Positions 24,650 to 34,066 of a stretch of 58,326 nucleotides of DNA are shown one piece after another. The notes below the pieces were generated by a model. It was not told the DNA's origin, made no database searches, and saw only the letters and a program-made list of their open reading frames with translations. Where the stretch lies: the NCBI RefSeq assembly GCF_001590865.1, contig NZ_BBUY01000001.1, positions 842,675-901,000 of the forward strand, in the 5' to 3' direction. Source of the stretch: Streptomyces sp. NBRC 110611 (GTDB lineage Bacteria; Actinomycetota; Actinomycetes; Streptomycetales; Streptomycetaceae). Each line of letters begins with the position of its first letter. Within the stretch, counting starts at the first letter, position 1. The translations under genes were made by a program, and so were the position numbers.

Positions 24650-26728
24650 GTGAGCGACACCACCGATCTGATGGGCGCGCGCACCGATGGCAGTGCCAAC
24701 ACGCCCGCCACGGACGCTCCCGCCGCGCCTGCAACCACACGTCGCCGCCGTTCCGGCACCGGCCTTGACGGCATGGTCCTGGCAGAGCTGCAGCAGGTCG
24801 CCTCAGGCCTCGGTATCAAGGGCACCGCGCGGATGCGCAAGAGCCAGCTGATCGAGGTCATCAAGGAGAGGCAGGCCGGGGGCACTCCCCAGGCCGGTTC
24901 GGGCACGGCCGCCAAGGCCGACGTGCCCGCCGAGACCCCGACCAAGCCCAAGCGCCGTACCACCTCCAAGGCCCGCACCGGTGAGGACACCGCGGAGCCG
25001 GCCGCCGCCAAGGCGGCGAAGTCCGGACGGGCCGCCAAGGCCGAGAAGGCCGCGGACCAGGCCGGCACCCAGCAGCAGATCGACATCCCCGGCCAGCCGG
25101 AGGGGGGCACCTCCCTGCTCGAGCGCGGCCGGGAGCTCGGGGGAGACGAGCAGCCGGCCGGCGAGCGCCGCCGGCGCCGGGCCACCGCCGCCGCGGGCAG
25201 CCCGGAGGCCTCGGGCGACCTCAAGACCGACACCAAGGCCGAGGCGAAGACCGAGGCCAAGACGGAGGCCAGGACCGAGACCGCCCCGCAGGAGACCGGC
25301 GAGGGCCGGTCCGGCAGGGCCGAGCGCCAGGACCGTGGCGAGCGCCAGGACCGCGGTCAGAAGGGTGAGCGCGGCCGTCGCGACCGTGACCGCGACCGCG
25401 ACCGCCGCAAGGGTGACGCCGGCGACGGCGGCCAGGGTGGTCAGGGCGGCCAGCGCCAGCGGGACCGCCGGGACGACGACGACGACTTCGAGGGCGGCCG
25501 GCGCGGCCGTCGCGGCCGCTACCGCGACCGCCGGGGCCGCCGCGGCCGCGACGACTTCGGCAACGAGCCGCAGATCGCCGAGGACGATGTCCTGATCCCG
25601 GTCGCCGGCATCCTCGACATCCTCGACAACTACGCGTTCATCCGGACCTCCGGCTACCTGCCCGGCCCGAACGACGTCTACGTCTCCCTCGCCCAGGTCC
25701 GCAAGAACGGCCTGCGCAAGGGCGACCACGTCACCGGCGCGGTCCGGCAGCCCAAGGACGGCGAGCGCCGCGAGAAGTTCAACGCGCTGGTCCGGCTCGA
25801 CTCGGTCAACAGCATGGCGCCCGAACAGGGCCGCGGGCGGCCGGAGTTCAACAAGCTGACGCCCCTTTACCCGCAGGAGCGCCTGCGCCTGGAGACCGAG
25901 CCGGGCGCGCTGACGACCCGGATCATCGACCTGGTCTCGCCGATCGGCAAGGGCCAGCGCGGTCTGATCGTGGCCCCGCCGAAGACCGGCAAGACCATGA
26001 TCATGCAGGCGATCGCGAACGCCATCACCCGCAACAGCCCCGAGTGCCACCTGATGGTCGTCCTCGTCGACGAGCGTCCCGAAGAGGTCACCGACATGCA
26101 GCGGTCGGTCAAGGGCGAGGTCATCTCCTCGACCTTCGACCGTCCCGCCGAGGACCACACCACGGTCGCGGAGCTGGCCATCGAGCGCGCCAAGCGCCTG
26201 GTGGAGCTGGGCCACGATGTGGTCGTCCTGCTGGACTCGATCACCCGTCTGGGCCGCGCGTACAACCTCGCCGCGCCGGCCTCGGGCCGCATCCTGTCCG
26301 GTGGTGTCGACTCCACCGCGCTCTACCCGCCGAAGAAGTTCTTCGGTGCCGCGCGCAACATCGAGGACGGCGGCTCGCTGACCATCCTGGCCACCGCGCT
26401 GGTCGAGACCGGCTCGCGGATGGACGAGGTGATCTTCGAGGAGTTCAAGGGCACCGGCAACATGGAGCTCAAGCTCGACCGGAAGCTCTCGGACAAGCGC
26501 ATCTTCCCGGCGGTGGACGTGGACGCGTCCAGCACCCGTAAGGAAGAGATCCTGCTCGGCAGCGACGAGCTGGCGATCGTCTGGAAGCTGCGCCGGGTGC
26601 TGCACGCCCTGGACCAGCAGCAGGCGATCGAGCTGCTGCTGGACAAGATGAAGCAGACCAAGTCCAACGCGGAGTTCCTGCTCCAGATCCAGAAGACGAC
26701 GCCGACCGCGGGCAACGGCAACGACTGA
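24650..26728 (+). CDS. rho: transcription termination factor Rho
   Basis: This 692-residue hexameric RNA helicase ends transcription at Rho-dependent sites. It has an N-terminal Rho_N region ([20 protein letters not shown]), then an actinobacteria-type insertion of about 220 residues rich in Lys/Ala/Glu and Arg/Asp/Gly (about 70-300). Next come the cold-shock-like RNA-binding domain ([23 protein letters not shown]) and the ATPase core: Walker A at residues 442-449 (APPKTGKT), Walker [12 protein letters not shown], and the Q/R-loop region. It is longer than the 419-residue E. coli protein because of the insertion. It has a leader of more than 300 bases and a terminator at 26761. Confidence 0.97.
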   Translation: MSDTTDLMGARTDGSANTPATDAPAAPATTRRRRSGTGLDGMVLAELQQVASGLGIKGTARMRKSQLIEVIKERQAGGTPQAGSGTAAKADVPAETPTKPKRRTTSKARTGEDTAEPAAAKAAKSGRAAKAEKAADQAGTQQQIDIPGQPEGGTSLLERGRELGGDEQPAGERRRRRATAAAGSPEASGDLKTDTKAEAKTEAKTEARTETAPQETGEGRSGRAERQDRGERQDRGQKGERGRRDRDRDRDRRKGDAGDGGQGGQGGQRQRDRRDDDDDFEGGRRGRRGRYRDRRGRRGRDDFGNEPQIAEDDVLIPVAGILDILDNYAFIRTSGYLPGPNDVYVSLAQVRKNGLRKGDHVTGAVRQPKDGERREKFNALVRLDSVNSMAPEQGRGRPEFNKLTPLYPQERLRLETEPGALTTRIIDLVSPIGKGQRGLIVAPPKTGKTMIMQAIANAITRNSPECHLMVVLVDERPEEVTDMQRSVKGEVISSTFDRPAEDHTTVAELAIERAKRLVELGHDVVVLLDSITRLGRAYNLAAPASGRILSGGVDSTALYPPKKFFGAARNIEDGGSLTILATALVETGSRMDEVIFEEFKGTGNMELKLDRKLSDKRIFPAVDVDASSTRKEEILLGSDELAIVWKLRRVLHALDQQQAIELLLDKMKQTKSNAEFLLQIQKTTPTAGNGND

Positions 26729-26760
26729 CGCCCCCTTCGCGCCCCGGCGCCGTCACCACC

Positions 26761-26790
26761 GCCCCCCTCGCCCCTACGGGTGAGGGGGGC
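26761..26790 (+). terminator. intrinsic terminator of rho
   Basis: GCCCCCCTCGCCC and GGGTGAGGGGGGC form a 13-bp stem with one G-T pair around a CTAC loop, 32 bases after the rho stop. Confidence 0.85.
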
Positions 26791-27125
26791 GCTGTGCTGG
26801 GCGGGCCCGTCCGGTGCGCCGCGCCGGAGAGCCCCGGGCGCCGCCCGGCCTGAGACCTTCCGCACAGATCCCGTTGCGGCGAACACTTTCGGCCATGGCC
26901 GAAAACGGGACGAAAGGCCAGGTGAGCGGGGTGGGGCCGGAGCGCGGCCGGCCACCGCGCGCGGCCTTTTCTAAGAATTCGCTCATCTTTCGCTGTGCAA
27001 CCCTTCCCGTCGACCCCCCGTCTGACAAGGCGCAACGTGCCGTGACAGCCCGCAGCACGACGGCGGCGGGGGTGGGCCGCGTCTCCAGGGCCGGGCCGAG
27101 CGAGCGAACGAGGACTGAGGAGCAG

Positions 27126-28247
27126 ATGGCGGACAGCAACGGGACCGCGACGGCCGAACGCCGTTCCCGCGGCATACGTGCCACCGGCCGCCGGCGCAAG
27201 GCACCCAGCCGGCGCCGCCGAGTACTCACCGTCTCCCTGTGCGCGCTGGCCAGCGTCGTACTGCTCGGCGGCGCCGGACTCGGATACGTCTACTACCAGC
27301 TCAACGGCAACCTGAAGGGCGTCGACATCAACGCCGCCCTCGGCACCGACCGGCCCCAGAACATCGACGACGGCTCGATGGACATCCTCGTCATGGGATC
27401 CGACTCACGCGCCGGCAAGAACAGCGACTACGGCCGGGACGAGGGCGGCGCCCGCTCCGACACGGCGATGATCGTGCACATCTACAAGGGCCACAAGAAG
27501 GCCAGTGTCGTCGGCATCCCGCGCGACACTCTCGTCGAGCGGCCCGACTGCACCGTCAAGGGCAGGACCGTTCCCGGGCAGCGGCGGGCGATGTTCAACA
27601 CCGCCTACGAGGTCGGCGGCGCGCCCTGCGCCGTGAAGACCGTCGAGACGATGAGTAAGATCCGGATGGACCACTTCATCGAGGTGGACTTCACCGGCTT
27701 CAAGAAACTCATCGACGCGCTCGGCGGAGTGGGCATCACCACCACCAAGTCGATCGACGACGAGTACAGCCACCTGCACCTGAAACCGGGCAAGCACACC
27801 CTCGACGGCGAGCAGGCCCTCGGCCTCGTGCGCACCCGGCACGGCGTCCCCGGCGGCGACGGCAGCGACCTGGGCCGCATCCAGCTCCAGCAGGCGTTCA
27901 TCAAGGCCCTGATGAACCAGGTCAAGAGCATCGGGCTGCTCACCAGCCCCACCAAGCTCTACAACATCGCGGAAACCGCCACCAAGGCCATCACCACCGA
28001 CACCGAGCTCAACTCGGTCGGCGAGCTCACCGGCCTGGCCAAGAGCCTGGGCGGCATCGGCTCGGAGAACGTCGACATGGTGACCCTCCCGGTGACGGGC
28101 GACACCATCGACAAGGACCGCGTGGTGCCGCTGGAGCGGCAGTCCCAGCAGGTCTGGCAGGCGCTGCACCAGGACAAGGACATCCCCAAGTCCGCGATCC
28201 AGGGCTCGGCCGGCGACAAGGGCGGCACCGGCAACTACGTGAAGTAG
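27126..28247 (+). CDS. LytR-CpsA-Psr (LCP) family cell-wall glycopolymer ligase
   Basis: This 373-residue type II membrane protein has a basic cytoplasmic N-terminus (RRRKAPSRRRR), one transmembrane helix (VSLCALASVVLLGGAGLGYVYY) and an extracellular LCP domain. Key features are DILVMGSDSRAG, SDTAMIVHI, VVGIPRDTLV (the Arg and Asp that bind pyrophosphate), the DHFIEVDFTGFKKLIDALGG block and LVRTRH. LCP proteins attach wall teichoic acids or other polymers to peptidoglycan. ATG 27126 is preceded by GAGGAG; the open frame further upstream is not protein-like. Confidence 0.94.
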   Translation: MADSNGTATAERRSRGIRATGRRRKAPSRRRRVLTVSLCALASVVLLGGAGLGYVYYQLNGNLKGVDINAALGTDRPQNIDDGSMDILVMGSDSRAGKNSDYGRDEGGARSDTAMIVHIYKGHKKASVVGIPRDTLVERPDCTVKGRTVPGQRRAMFNTAYEVGGAPCAVKTVETMSKIRMDHFIEVDFTGFKKLIDALGGVGITTTKSIDDEYSHLHLKPGKHTLDGEQALGLVRTRHGVPGGDGSDLGRIQLQQAFIKALMNQVKSIGLLTSPTKLYNIAETATKAITTDTELNSVGELTGLAKSLGGIGSENVDMVTLPVTGDTIDKDRVVPLERQSQQVWQALHQDKDIPKSAIQGSAGDKGGTGNYVK

Positions 28248-28353
28248 CCGACCGGCCCGCTACGTGAAGCAGCCGTGCCCGGCCCGCTACGTGAAGTGGC
28301 CGGAAGTCGGCGCACCGTGACGCCCGGGCCCCCGGCGGGCCCCTGAAGGGCCG

Positions 28354-28379
28354 GGAATAGTTGCGCGGGTCCCCCGGTT
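28354..28379 (+). promoter_or_regulatory. sigma-R-type promoter of rpmE
   Basis: GGAAT (28354-28358) and GTT (28377-28379) are exactly 18 bp apart, the consensus of the thiol-stress sigma factor R. In S. coelicolor rpmE is an established sigma-R target, so this assignment agrees with family knowledge. The site lies about 100 bp before the rpmE start. Confidence 0.75.
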
Positions 28380-28481
28380 TTGGGAGATGCGGCTAGTCCT
28401 GGCAGACTGGACCGTCGGCCCCGGTTCACGTGACGCAACCCGCGACACGACCCGGTGCACTCCCGAACCTAGGAGAATCCC

Positions 28482-28703
28482 TTGAAGCGCGACATCCACC
28501 CGGAGTACGTCGAGACCCAGGTCAGCTGCACCTGTGGCGCGTCCTTCACCACCCGTAGCACCGTTGCCGGCGGCGCCATCCGCGCCGACATCTGCTCCGA
28601 GTGCCACCCGTTCTACACCGGCAAGCAGAAGATCCTGGACACGGGCGGCCGCGTGGCCCGCTTCGAGGCCCGCTTCGGCAAGGCCGCCACTGCCAAGAAG
28701 TAG
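28482..28703 (+). CDS. rpmE: 50S ribosomal protein L31 (zinc-binding form)
   Basis: This 73-residue large-subunit protein has four cysteines, C16, C18, C38 and C41 (CTC ... CSEC), marking the Zn-containing C+ paralogue. It starts at TTG 28482, with TAGGAG eight to nine bases upstream. It has its own promoter of sigma-R type and its own terminator, so it is monocistronic. Sigma-R control would link L31 supply to thiol oxidation, which releases its zinc. Confidence 0.97.
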   Translation: MKRDIHPEYVETQVSCTCGASFTTRSTVAGGAIRADICSECHPFYTGKQKILDTGGRVARFEARFGKAATAKK

Positions 28704-28714
28704 CGACTCTCAAG

Positions 28715-28770
28715 GCGCCGGTTCCTGGTCGCCCCTGCCCAGGGGTGACCGGACCGGCGTCTTTGTTTCG
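28715..28770 (+). terminator. intrinsic terminator of rpmE
   Basis: A long imperfect stem runs from GCGCCGG (28715) to CCGGCGT (28760), with an inner GGTCGCCCCT/AGGGGTGACC stem and a GCCC loop. It is followed by CTTTGTTT. Confidence 0.8.
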
Positions 28771-28836
28771 TCGTAGCCATCGTCAGCAGCCACCAGGTCA
28801 GCCAGCCAGCAGCCACAGCCAGCAGAGGAACCCACG

Positions 28837-29916
28837 ATGTTCGAGGCGGTCGAAGAACTGATCGGCGAGCACGCCGATCTCGAAAAGCGGCTGGCCGACC
28901 CCGCGGTCCACGCCGACCAGCGCGAGGCCATGCGCCTCAACAAGCGCTACGCCGAGCTGTCCCCGATCATCGCCACGTACCGCGCCTGGAAGCAGACCGG
29001 CGAGGACATCGAGACCGCACGCGAACTGGCCGCGGACGACCCGGACTTCGCCGACGAGGTCAAGGAGCTCGACGCCCGCCGCGAGGAGCTCACCGAGAAG
29101 CTGCGGCTGCTGCTCGTCCCGCGCGACCCCAGCGACGACAAGGACGTCATCCTCGAGGTCAAGGCCGGTGAGGGCGGCGAGGAGTCCGCGCTGTTCGCCG
29201 GCGACCTGCTGCGGATGTACCTGCGCTACGCCGAGCGGGTCGGCTGGAAGACCGAGATCCTCGACGCCAACGAGTCCGACCTCGGCGGCTACAAGGACGT
29301 CCAGGTCGCCGTGAAGACCAAGGGCGGGGGCGGTGCCACCGAGCCCGGCCAGGGCGTCTGGGCGCGGCTGAAGTACGAGGGCGGGGTGCACCGCGTCCAG
29401 CGCGTGCCCGCCACCGAGTCGCAGGGCCGCATCCACACCTCCGCGGCCGGTGTGCTGGTCACCCCCGAAGCCGAGGAGGTCGAGGTCGAGATCGTCGCCA
29501 ACGACCTGCGGATCGACGTCTACCGCTCCTCCGGGCCCGGCGGCCAGTCCGTCAACACCACCGACTCCGCGGTGCGCATCACCCACCTGCCCACCGGCAT
29601 CGTCGTCTCCTGCCAGAACGAGAAGAGCCAGCTCCAGAACAAGGAGCAGGCGATGCGCATCCTGCGCTCCCGGCTGCTGGCCGCCGCCCAGGAGGAGGCC
29701 GAGCGGGAGGCCTCGGACGCCCGGCGCAGCCAGGTCCGCACGGTCGACCGCTCCGAGCGCATCCGCACCTACAACTTCCCGGAAAACCGCATTTCGGACC
29801 ACCGGGTGGGCTTCAAGGCGTACAACCTGGACCAGGTGCTCGACGGCGAGCTGGACCCGGTCATCCAGGCGTGCGTGGACGCCGACGCGGCGGCCAAGCT
29901 CGCCGCCGCGCAGTAG
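28837..29916 (+). CDS. prfA: peptide chain release factor 1
   Basis: This 359-residue RF1 reads UAA and UAG. It carries the PAT-type recognition tripeptide in [14 protein letters not shown] and the catalytic GGQ in [15 protein letters not shown]. Length and domain order (coiled coil, recognition domain, GGQ domain) are normal. prmC, whose product methylates the GGQ glutamine, follows 174 bp downstream, a conserved functional pairing. Confidence 0.97.
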   Translation: MFEAVEELIGEHADLEKRLADPAVHADQREAMRLNKRYAELSPIIATYRAWKQTGEDIETARELAADDPDFADEVKELDARREELTEKLRLLLVPRDPSDDKDVILEVKAGEGGEESALFAGDLLRMYLRYAERVGWKTEILDANESDLGGYKDVQVAVKTKGGGGATEPGQGVWARLKYEGGVHRVQRVPATESQGRIHTSAAGVLVTPEAEEVEVEIVANDLRIDVYRSSGPGGQSVNTTDSAVRITHLPTGIVVSCQNEKSQLQNKEQAMRILRSRLLAAAQEEAEREASDARRSQVRTVDRSERIRTYNFPENRISDHRVGFKAYNLDQVLDGELDPVIQACVDADAAAKLAAAQ

Positions 29917-30090
29917 GCCGACCGGAACCCGCGCCACCATGGACCAGTAAGACCCGTAGACCCGTAAGACCTGTAAGAGACCCTGTACGTAACGGCCGGA
30001 GACCGTATCCCCGGGGCTGAGAGACCAGCGGCCGACGCCGCCGGCCCCGGAGCCCGGCCGACGAAGACGCAGCACTAGGAGGAAGGGCCC

Positions 30091-30936
30091 GTGAACCTGC
30101 TGCTCGCCGAGGTGGCCCAGGCCACCCAGCGGCTGGCCGACGCCGGCGTGCCCTCTCCGCGCTTCGACGCCGAGGAGCTCGCCGCGCATGTGCACGGCGT
30201 CAAACGAGGCGCCCTGCACCTGGTCCCCGACGCGGACTTCGACGCCCGCTACTGGGAGGCGATCGCCCGCCGCGAGGCGCGGGAGCCGCTCCAGCACATC
30301 ACCGGCCGGGCGTTCTTCCGCTACCTGGAACTCCACGTCGGGCCGGGAGTGTTCGTCCCCCGGCCGGAGACCGAGTCGGTGGTCGGCTGGGCGATAGACG
30401 CCGTACGGGCCATGGACGTCGTCGAGCCGCTCATCGTCGACCTGTGCACCGGCTCCGGGGCGATCGCGCTGGCGCTGGCACAGGAGGTGCCGCGCTCGCG
30501 GGTACACGCCGTGGAGCTCTCCGAGGAGGCCCTGGGCTACGCCCGCAAGAACGTCGAGGGGTCCCGCGTCGTTCTCCATCAGGGCAATGCGCTGACCGCG
30601 CTCCCCGAACTGGACGGCCAGGTCGACCTGGTCGTCTCCAACCCGCCGTACATCCCGCTGACCGAGTGGGAGTACGTCGCACCCGAGGCGCGCGACCACG
30701 ACCCCGAGCTCGCGCTGTTCTCGGGCGAGGACGGCCTGGACACGATCCGAGGCATCGAGCGGACCGCGCACCGGCTGCTGCGGCCCGGCGGTGTGGTCGT
30801 CGTCGAGCACGCCGACACCCAGGGCGGGCAGGTGCCGTGGATCTTCGCCGAGGAGCGGGGCTGGGCCGACGCGGCCGACCACCCCGACCTCAACAACCGG
30901 CCCCGTTTCGCCACCGCGCGCCGGGTGACGCCATGA
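30091..30936 (+). CDS. prmC: release factor glutamine N5-methyltransferase
   Basis: This 281-residue SAM-dependent enzyme methylates the Gln of the GGQ motif in release factors. It has an N-terminal helical substrate-binding domain, SAM motif DLCTGSGAIALALAQE and the catalytic NPPY (VVSNPPYIPLTEWEYV). It starts at GTG 30091, with AGGAGGAAGG upstream. The gap after prfA holds short near-repeats of the type GTAAGACCCGTAGACC. Next downstream, by 52 bp, is tsaC. Confidence 0.96.
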   Translation: MNLLLAEVAQATQRLADAGVPSPRFDAEELAAHVHGVKRGALHLVPDADFDARYWEAIARREAREPLQHITGRAFFRYLELHVGPGVFVPRPETESVVGWAIDAVRAMDVVEPLIVDLCTGSGAIALALAQEVPRSRVHAVELSEEALGYARKNVEGSRVVLHQGNALTALPELDGQVDLVVSNPPYIPLTEWEYVAPEARDHDPELALFSGEDGLDTIRGIERTAHRLLRPGGVVVVEHADTQGGQVPWIFAEERGWADAADHPDLNNRPRFATARRVTP

Positions 30937-30988
30937 CGCCCGCCGCCCCGATGAACCCCCCAACCGTTCGGTACCAGGAGGACCGCTA

Positions 30989-31636
30989 ATGTCACGGCGA
31001 TACGACTGCAGCGACGCGACCGACCGCGCGACCGGTCTGCGCGAGGCCGCCGCGGCCGTCCGCCGCGGTGAACTGGTCGTGCTGCCGACCGACACCGTCT
31101 ACGGCATCGGTGCGGACGCCTTCAGCCCGGAGGCGGTCACCGACCTGCTGGCGGCCAAGGGCCGCGGCCGCGGGATGCCCTCCCCGGTCCTCGTCGGATC
31201 CCCCAACACTCTGCACGGTCTGGTCACCGACTTTTCCGAGCAGGCCTGGGAGCTGGTCGACGCCTTCTGGCCCGGCGCCCTCACCCTCGTCGCCCGGCAC
31301 CAGCCGTCGCTGGCCTGGGACCTGGGCGAGACCCGCGGCACGGTCGCGGTGCGCATGCCGCTGCACCCGGTCGCCATCGAGCTGCTGACCGAGTTCGGCC
31401 CCATGGCCGTCTCCAGCGCCAACCTCACCGGCCACCCGGCCCCGCAGGACTGCGACGCCGCGCAGGAGATGCTGGGCGACTCGGTCTCCGTGTACCTCGA
31501 CGGCGGACCCACGCCCGCCGCGGTGCCGTCCTCGATCGTCGATGTCACCGGCAAGGTGCCCGTACTGCTCCGCGAAGGCGCGGTCAGCGCGGACGACCTG
31601 CGATCGGTGGTACCCGAGCTCGAGGTGGCCAATTGA
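30989..31636 (+). CDS. L-threonylcarbamoyladenylate synthase (YrdC/Sua5 family)
   Basis: This 215-residue protein makes threonylcarbamoyl-AMP from threonine, bicarbonate and ATP for the t6A37 modification of ANN-decoding tRNAs. It has the YrdC signatures GELVVLPTDTVYGIGADAF, the KGRGRGMPSPVLV variant of the KxR/SxN region, FWPGALTLV and VSSANLTGHPAP. It is short, without the Sua5 C-terminal domain. AGGAGG precedes ATG 30989, and it overlaps the start of the next gene by one base (TGATG). Confidence 0.94.
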   Translation: MSRRYDCSDATDRATGLREAAAAVRRGELVVLPTDTVYGIGADAFSPEAVTDLLAAKGRGRGMPSPVLVGSPNTLHGLVTDFSEQAWELVDAFWPGALTLVARHQPSLAWDLGETRGTVAVRMPLHPVAIELLTEFGPMAVSSANLTGHPAPQDCDAAQEMLGDSVSVYLDGGPTPAAVPSSIVDVTGKVPVLLREGAVSADDLRSVVPELEVAN

Positions 31637-32310
31637 TGCCGCCCCTGGGGCGTGGCATAGCGGGACCAGGCGACCACCACCCGGTACCCCCGGCGTCCGC
31701 CTTCCGGATCCTCCACGTCAGCACCGGCAACGTCTGCCGCTCGCCGATCACCGAGCGGCTGCACCGCCATGCCCTGCAGCGGCGGCTCGGCGGGGCGCAC
31801 AGTGGTGGGCTGGTCGTGGAGAGCGCCGGCACCTGGGGGCACGAGGGCGCCCCGATGGAGGCGCACGCCGCCACGGTGCTCGGGGACTACGGCGCCGACC
31901 CGGCCGGCTTCATCGGCCGCGAGCTGCTCGACGAGCACGTCATCCGCGCCGACCTGGTGCTCACCGCGACCCGCGACCACCGGGCCCAGGTCATCTCGAT
32001 GGGCCACTCGGCGGGGCTGCGTACCTTCACCCTCAAGGAGTTCAACCGGCTGGTGCGGGCCATAGACCCCGCCACGCTGCCCGAGCCCGACCCGGACCTG
32101 CCGGACGGCGGCCTGGTCGAGCGGGCCCGTGCGCTGGTCGGAGCCGCCGCGGCGCTGCGCGGCTGGCTGCTGGCGCCCAACCCGGAGTCCGACGAGGTCC
32201 ACGACCCCTACGGCGCCCCCATCACCTTCTTCCGGTCCATCGGCGACGAGATCAACCAGGCCCTGGACCCGGTCGTCACGGCCCTCACGGGCGTCCCGGC
32301 CCGAGCCTGA
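31636..32310 (+). CDS. low-molecular-weight protein-tyrosine-phosphatase-like protein, nucleophile Cys replaced by Ser
   Basis: This 224-residue protein has the LMW-PTP fold: loop RILHVSTGNVCRSPITE and late acid motif HDPYGAP. In LMW-PTPs the loop is V-C-x-G-N-x-C-R-S, with the first Cys as nucleophile; here that position is S29 (codon AGC, 31720-31722), while C34, R35 and the DP acid are kept. So it is probably not a standard tyrosine phosphatase and may be a phospho-binding pseudo-enzyme. An N-terminal extension of 20 residues is present. ATG 31636 overlaps the tsaC stop; GAGG is ten bases upstream. Confidence 0.85.
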   Translation: MPPLGRGIAGPGDHHPVPPASAFRILHVSTGNVCRSPITERLHRHALQRRLGGAHSGGLVVESAGTWGHEGAPMEAHAATVLGDYGADPAGFIGRELLDEHVIRADLVLTATRDHRAQVISMGHSAGLRTFTLKEFNRLVRAIDPATLPEPDPDLPDGGLVERARALVGAAAALRGWLLAPNPESDEVHDPYGAPITFFRSIGDEINQALDPVVTALTGVPARA

Positions 32311-32349
32311 CGCGGACGCGGAGGCGGGAATACAGCCCGCCCCTCGCCG

Positions 32350-32400
32350 GTTGTGGCCTCGCAGGGGGCCCTCGCGTCCCCTAGGGGATCTGTTCGACCA
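32350..32400 (+). repeat. dispersed two-hairpin repeat, copy 1
   Basis: This 51-bp core matches 44237-44287 at 47 of 51 positions, and weaker similarity extends left to GGGAATAC. It contains a GGCC..GCAGGGGGCC stem and TCCCCTAGGGGA. It follows the LMW-PTP-like gene and may also end its transcript. Confidence 0.85.
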
Positions 32401-32476
32401 ACCCGTAAGGGCCGTCTCCCCCACCCGGTCCCGGCGGGCCGGTGGTGTACACCGCGCCCGATCGGCGGACCGCGCC

Positions 32477-32487
32477 TACATTGGGAC
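32477..32487 (+). promoter_or_regulatory. -10 element for a possibly leaderless SHMT mRNA
   Basis: TACATT (32477-32482) lies five bases before GTG 32488 with no SD, an arrangement typical of leaderless mRNA. It decides the start chosen for the following gene. Confidence 0.45.
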
Positions 32488-33873
32488 GTGAGTCCGTACG
32501 AGGCCCGGAGCCAGCCCATGTGCGCCACTACCGCGTCACCCCGCAGCGAGTCCTCGGCCGGCCGTGGTCCGGCCGCCGGGACGGTCGAGGAACGGGCCCG
32601 GGCGGCCGCTCCCGACGGCGCCACCCGGCCGGCCGGCGGACCGGACTTCGCCGCGCTGCTGAGCCAGGACCCGGAGATCGCCGGCGTCCTGCTCGGCGAG
32701 AGCGCCCGGCAGTGCGACGGACTGCAGCTGATCGCCGCGGAGAACTTCACCTCACCGGCCGTGCTGGCCGCGCTCGGCTCCCCGCTGGGCAACAAGTACG
32801 CCGAGGGCTATCCGGGAGCCCGGCACCACGGTGGCTGCGAGATCGTCGACCTCGCCGAGCGGATCGCGGTGGAGCGCGCCAAGGCCCTGTTCGGTGCCGA
32901 ACACGCCAACGTCCAGTCCCACTCCGGGTCTTCGGCCGTCCTGGCCGCCTATGCCGCCCTGCTGCGCCCCGGTGACACCGTCCTGGCGATGTCCCTGCCG
33001 CACGGCGGGCACCTCACCCACGGATCGCCCGCCAACTTCTCCGGCCGCTGGTTCCACTTCGTCGGCTACGGCGTCGACGAGGAGACCGGGCTGCTGGACT
33101 ACGACGCGATCGCCGGCCTGGCCCGATCCCACCGGCCCAAGGCGATCGTCTGCGGCTCGATCTCCTACCCCCGGCACATCGACTACGCCGCCTTCCGTGA
33201 TATCGCCGACGAGACCGGCGCGTATCTGATCGCGGACGTCGCGCACCCGCTCGGGCTGATCGCCGGGGGAGCGGCGCCCAGCCCGGTCCCGTACGCGCAT
33301 GTGGTCTGCGGTACCACCCACAAGGTGCTGCGCGGTCCGCGCGGCGGGATGATCCTGTGCGGCGCCGGGCTCGCCGAGCGGATCGACCGTGCGGTCTTCC
33401 CGTTCACCCAGGGGGGTGCGCAGATGAACGCGATCGCCGCCAAGGCCGTCGCCTTCCGGGAGGCCGCCGCGCCCGGCTTCCGTACGTACGCCCGTCAGGT
33501 GGCCGCCAACGCCGGGACGCTCGCCGGGGCGCTGGCCGGGCAGGGGCTGGCGATCACCACCGGCGGTACGGACACCCACATGATCACCGCCGACCCCGCC
33601 CCCCTCGGGCTGGACGCGCGGACCGCCCGCGGCCGGCTGGCGGCGGCCGGGATCGTGCTGGACACCTGCGCACTGCCCGGCGCCGACGCGGCCGCGGACC
33701 GGCGCATCGGTCTGCGGCTGGGCACCGCCGCGGTGACGACCCAGGGGATGGGGGAGCCGGAGATGGCGACGGTCGCCGAGCTGATGGCGGCGGCGCTGCG
33801 GGAGGACGGCACGGTCCGCGCCCGGACCGCCGCCCTGGTCCACGGATTCCCGCCGTACCCCGTTCAGGGGTGA
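32488..33873 (+). CDS. serine hydroxymethyltransferase family protein
   Basis: This 461-residue PLP enzyme belongs to the GlyA family, interconverting serine and glycine with tetrahydrofolate. Motifs include LIAAENFTSPAVLAALGS, NKYAEGYPGARHHGG, SHSGSSAVLAAY, DVAHPLGLI and the PLP lysine in CGTTHKVLRGPRGG. The N-terminus is about 40 residues longer than E. coli GlyA and polar. The S-to-F change in ENFTS and the A-H-P-L in DVAHPLGLI (usually DMAHIAGLV) suggest a divergent paralogue; its substrate may differ. GTG 32488 fits a leaderless start; ATG 32518 is the alternative. Confidence 0.88.
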   Translation: MSPYEARSQPMCATTASPRSESSAGRGPAAGTVEERARAAAPDGATRPAGGPDFAALLSQDPEIAGVLLGESARQCDGLQLIAAENFTSPAVLAALGSPLGNKYAEGYPGARHHGGCEIVDLAERIAVERAKALFGAEHANVQSHSGSSAVLAAYAALLRPGDTVLAMSLPHGGHLTHGSPANFSGRWFHFVGYGVDEETGLLDYDAIAGLARSHRPKAIVCGSISYPRHIDYAAFRDIADETGAYLIADVAHPLGLIAGGAAPSPVPYAHVVCGTTHKVLRGPRGGMILCGAGLAERIDRAVFPFTQGGAQMNAIAAKAVAFREAAAPGFRTYARQVAANAGTLAGALAGQGLAITTGGTDTHMITADPAPLGLDARTARGRLAAAGIVLDTCALPGADAAADRRIGLRLGTAAVTTQGMGEPEMATVAELMAAALREDGTVRARTAALVHGFPPYPVQG

Positions 33874-34021
33874 GCCGGCGGGAGCCGGTCCCGCGCGAGT
33901 GGCGGAAATCCGGCCATGGGGGACGGGCGGGAACCGTCCATGAGCGGGGCGCGTCTTGTCCCGTATTCGCGGTTCCGGCATTCCGCGGCTCCTGTGTTCA
34001 CGGCCGGGGGTCCGACACGCA

Positions 34022-34027
34022 TAGGGT
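34022..34027 (+). promoter_or_regulatory. -10 element upstream of wecA-like gene
   Basis: TAGGGT matches the streptomycete housekeeping -10 consensus TAGRRT and lies 40 bp before the start codon. No convincing -35 is seen. Confidence 0.4.
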
Positions 34028-34066
34028 GTGGGGCTGTGATGGCCAGCTATACCTGTGGGGCAGCCT

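Noticed and set aside
24803..26605. 600-codon open frame opposite rho
   Set aside because: Shadow of the repetitive rho N-terminal region, no independent evidence.
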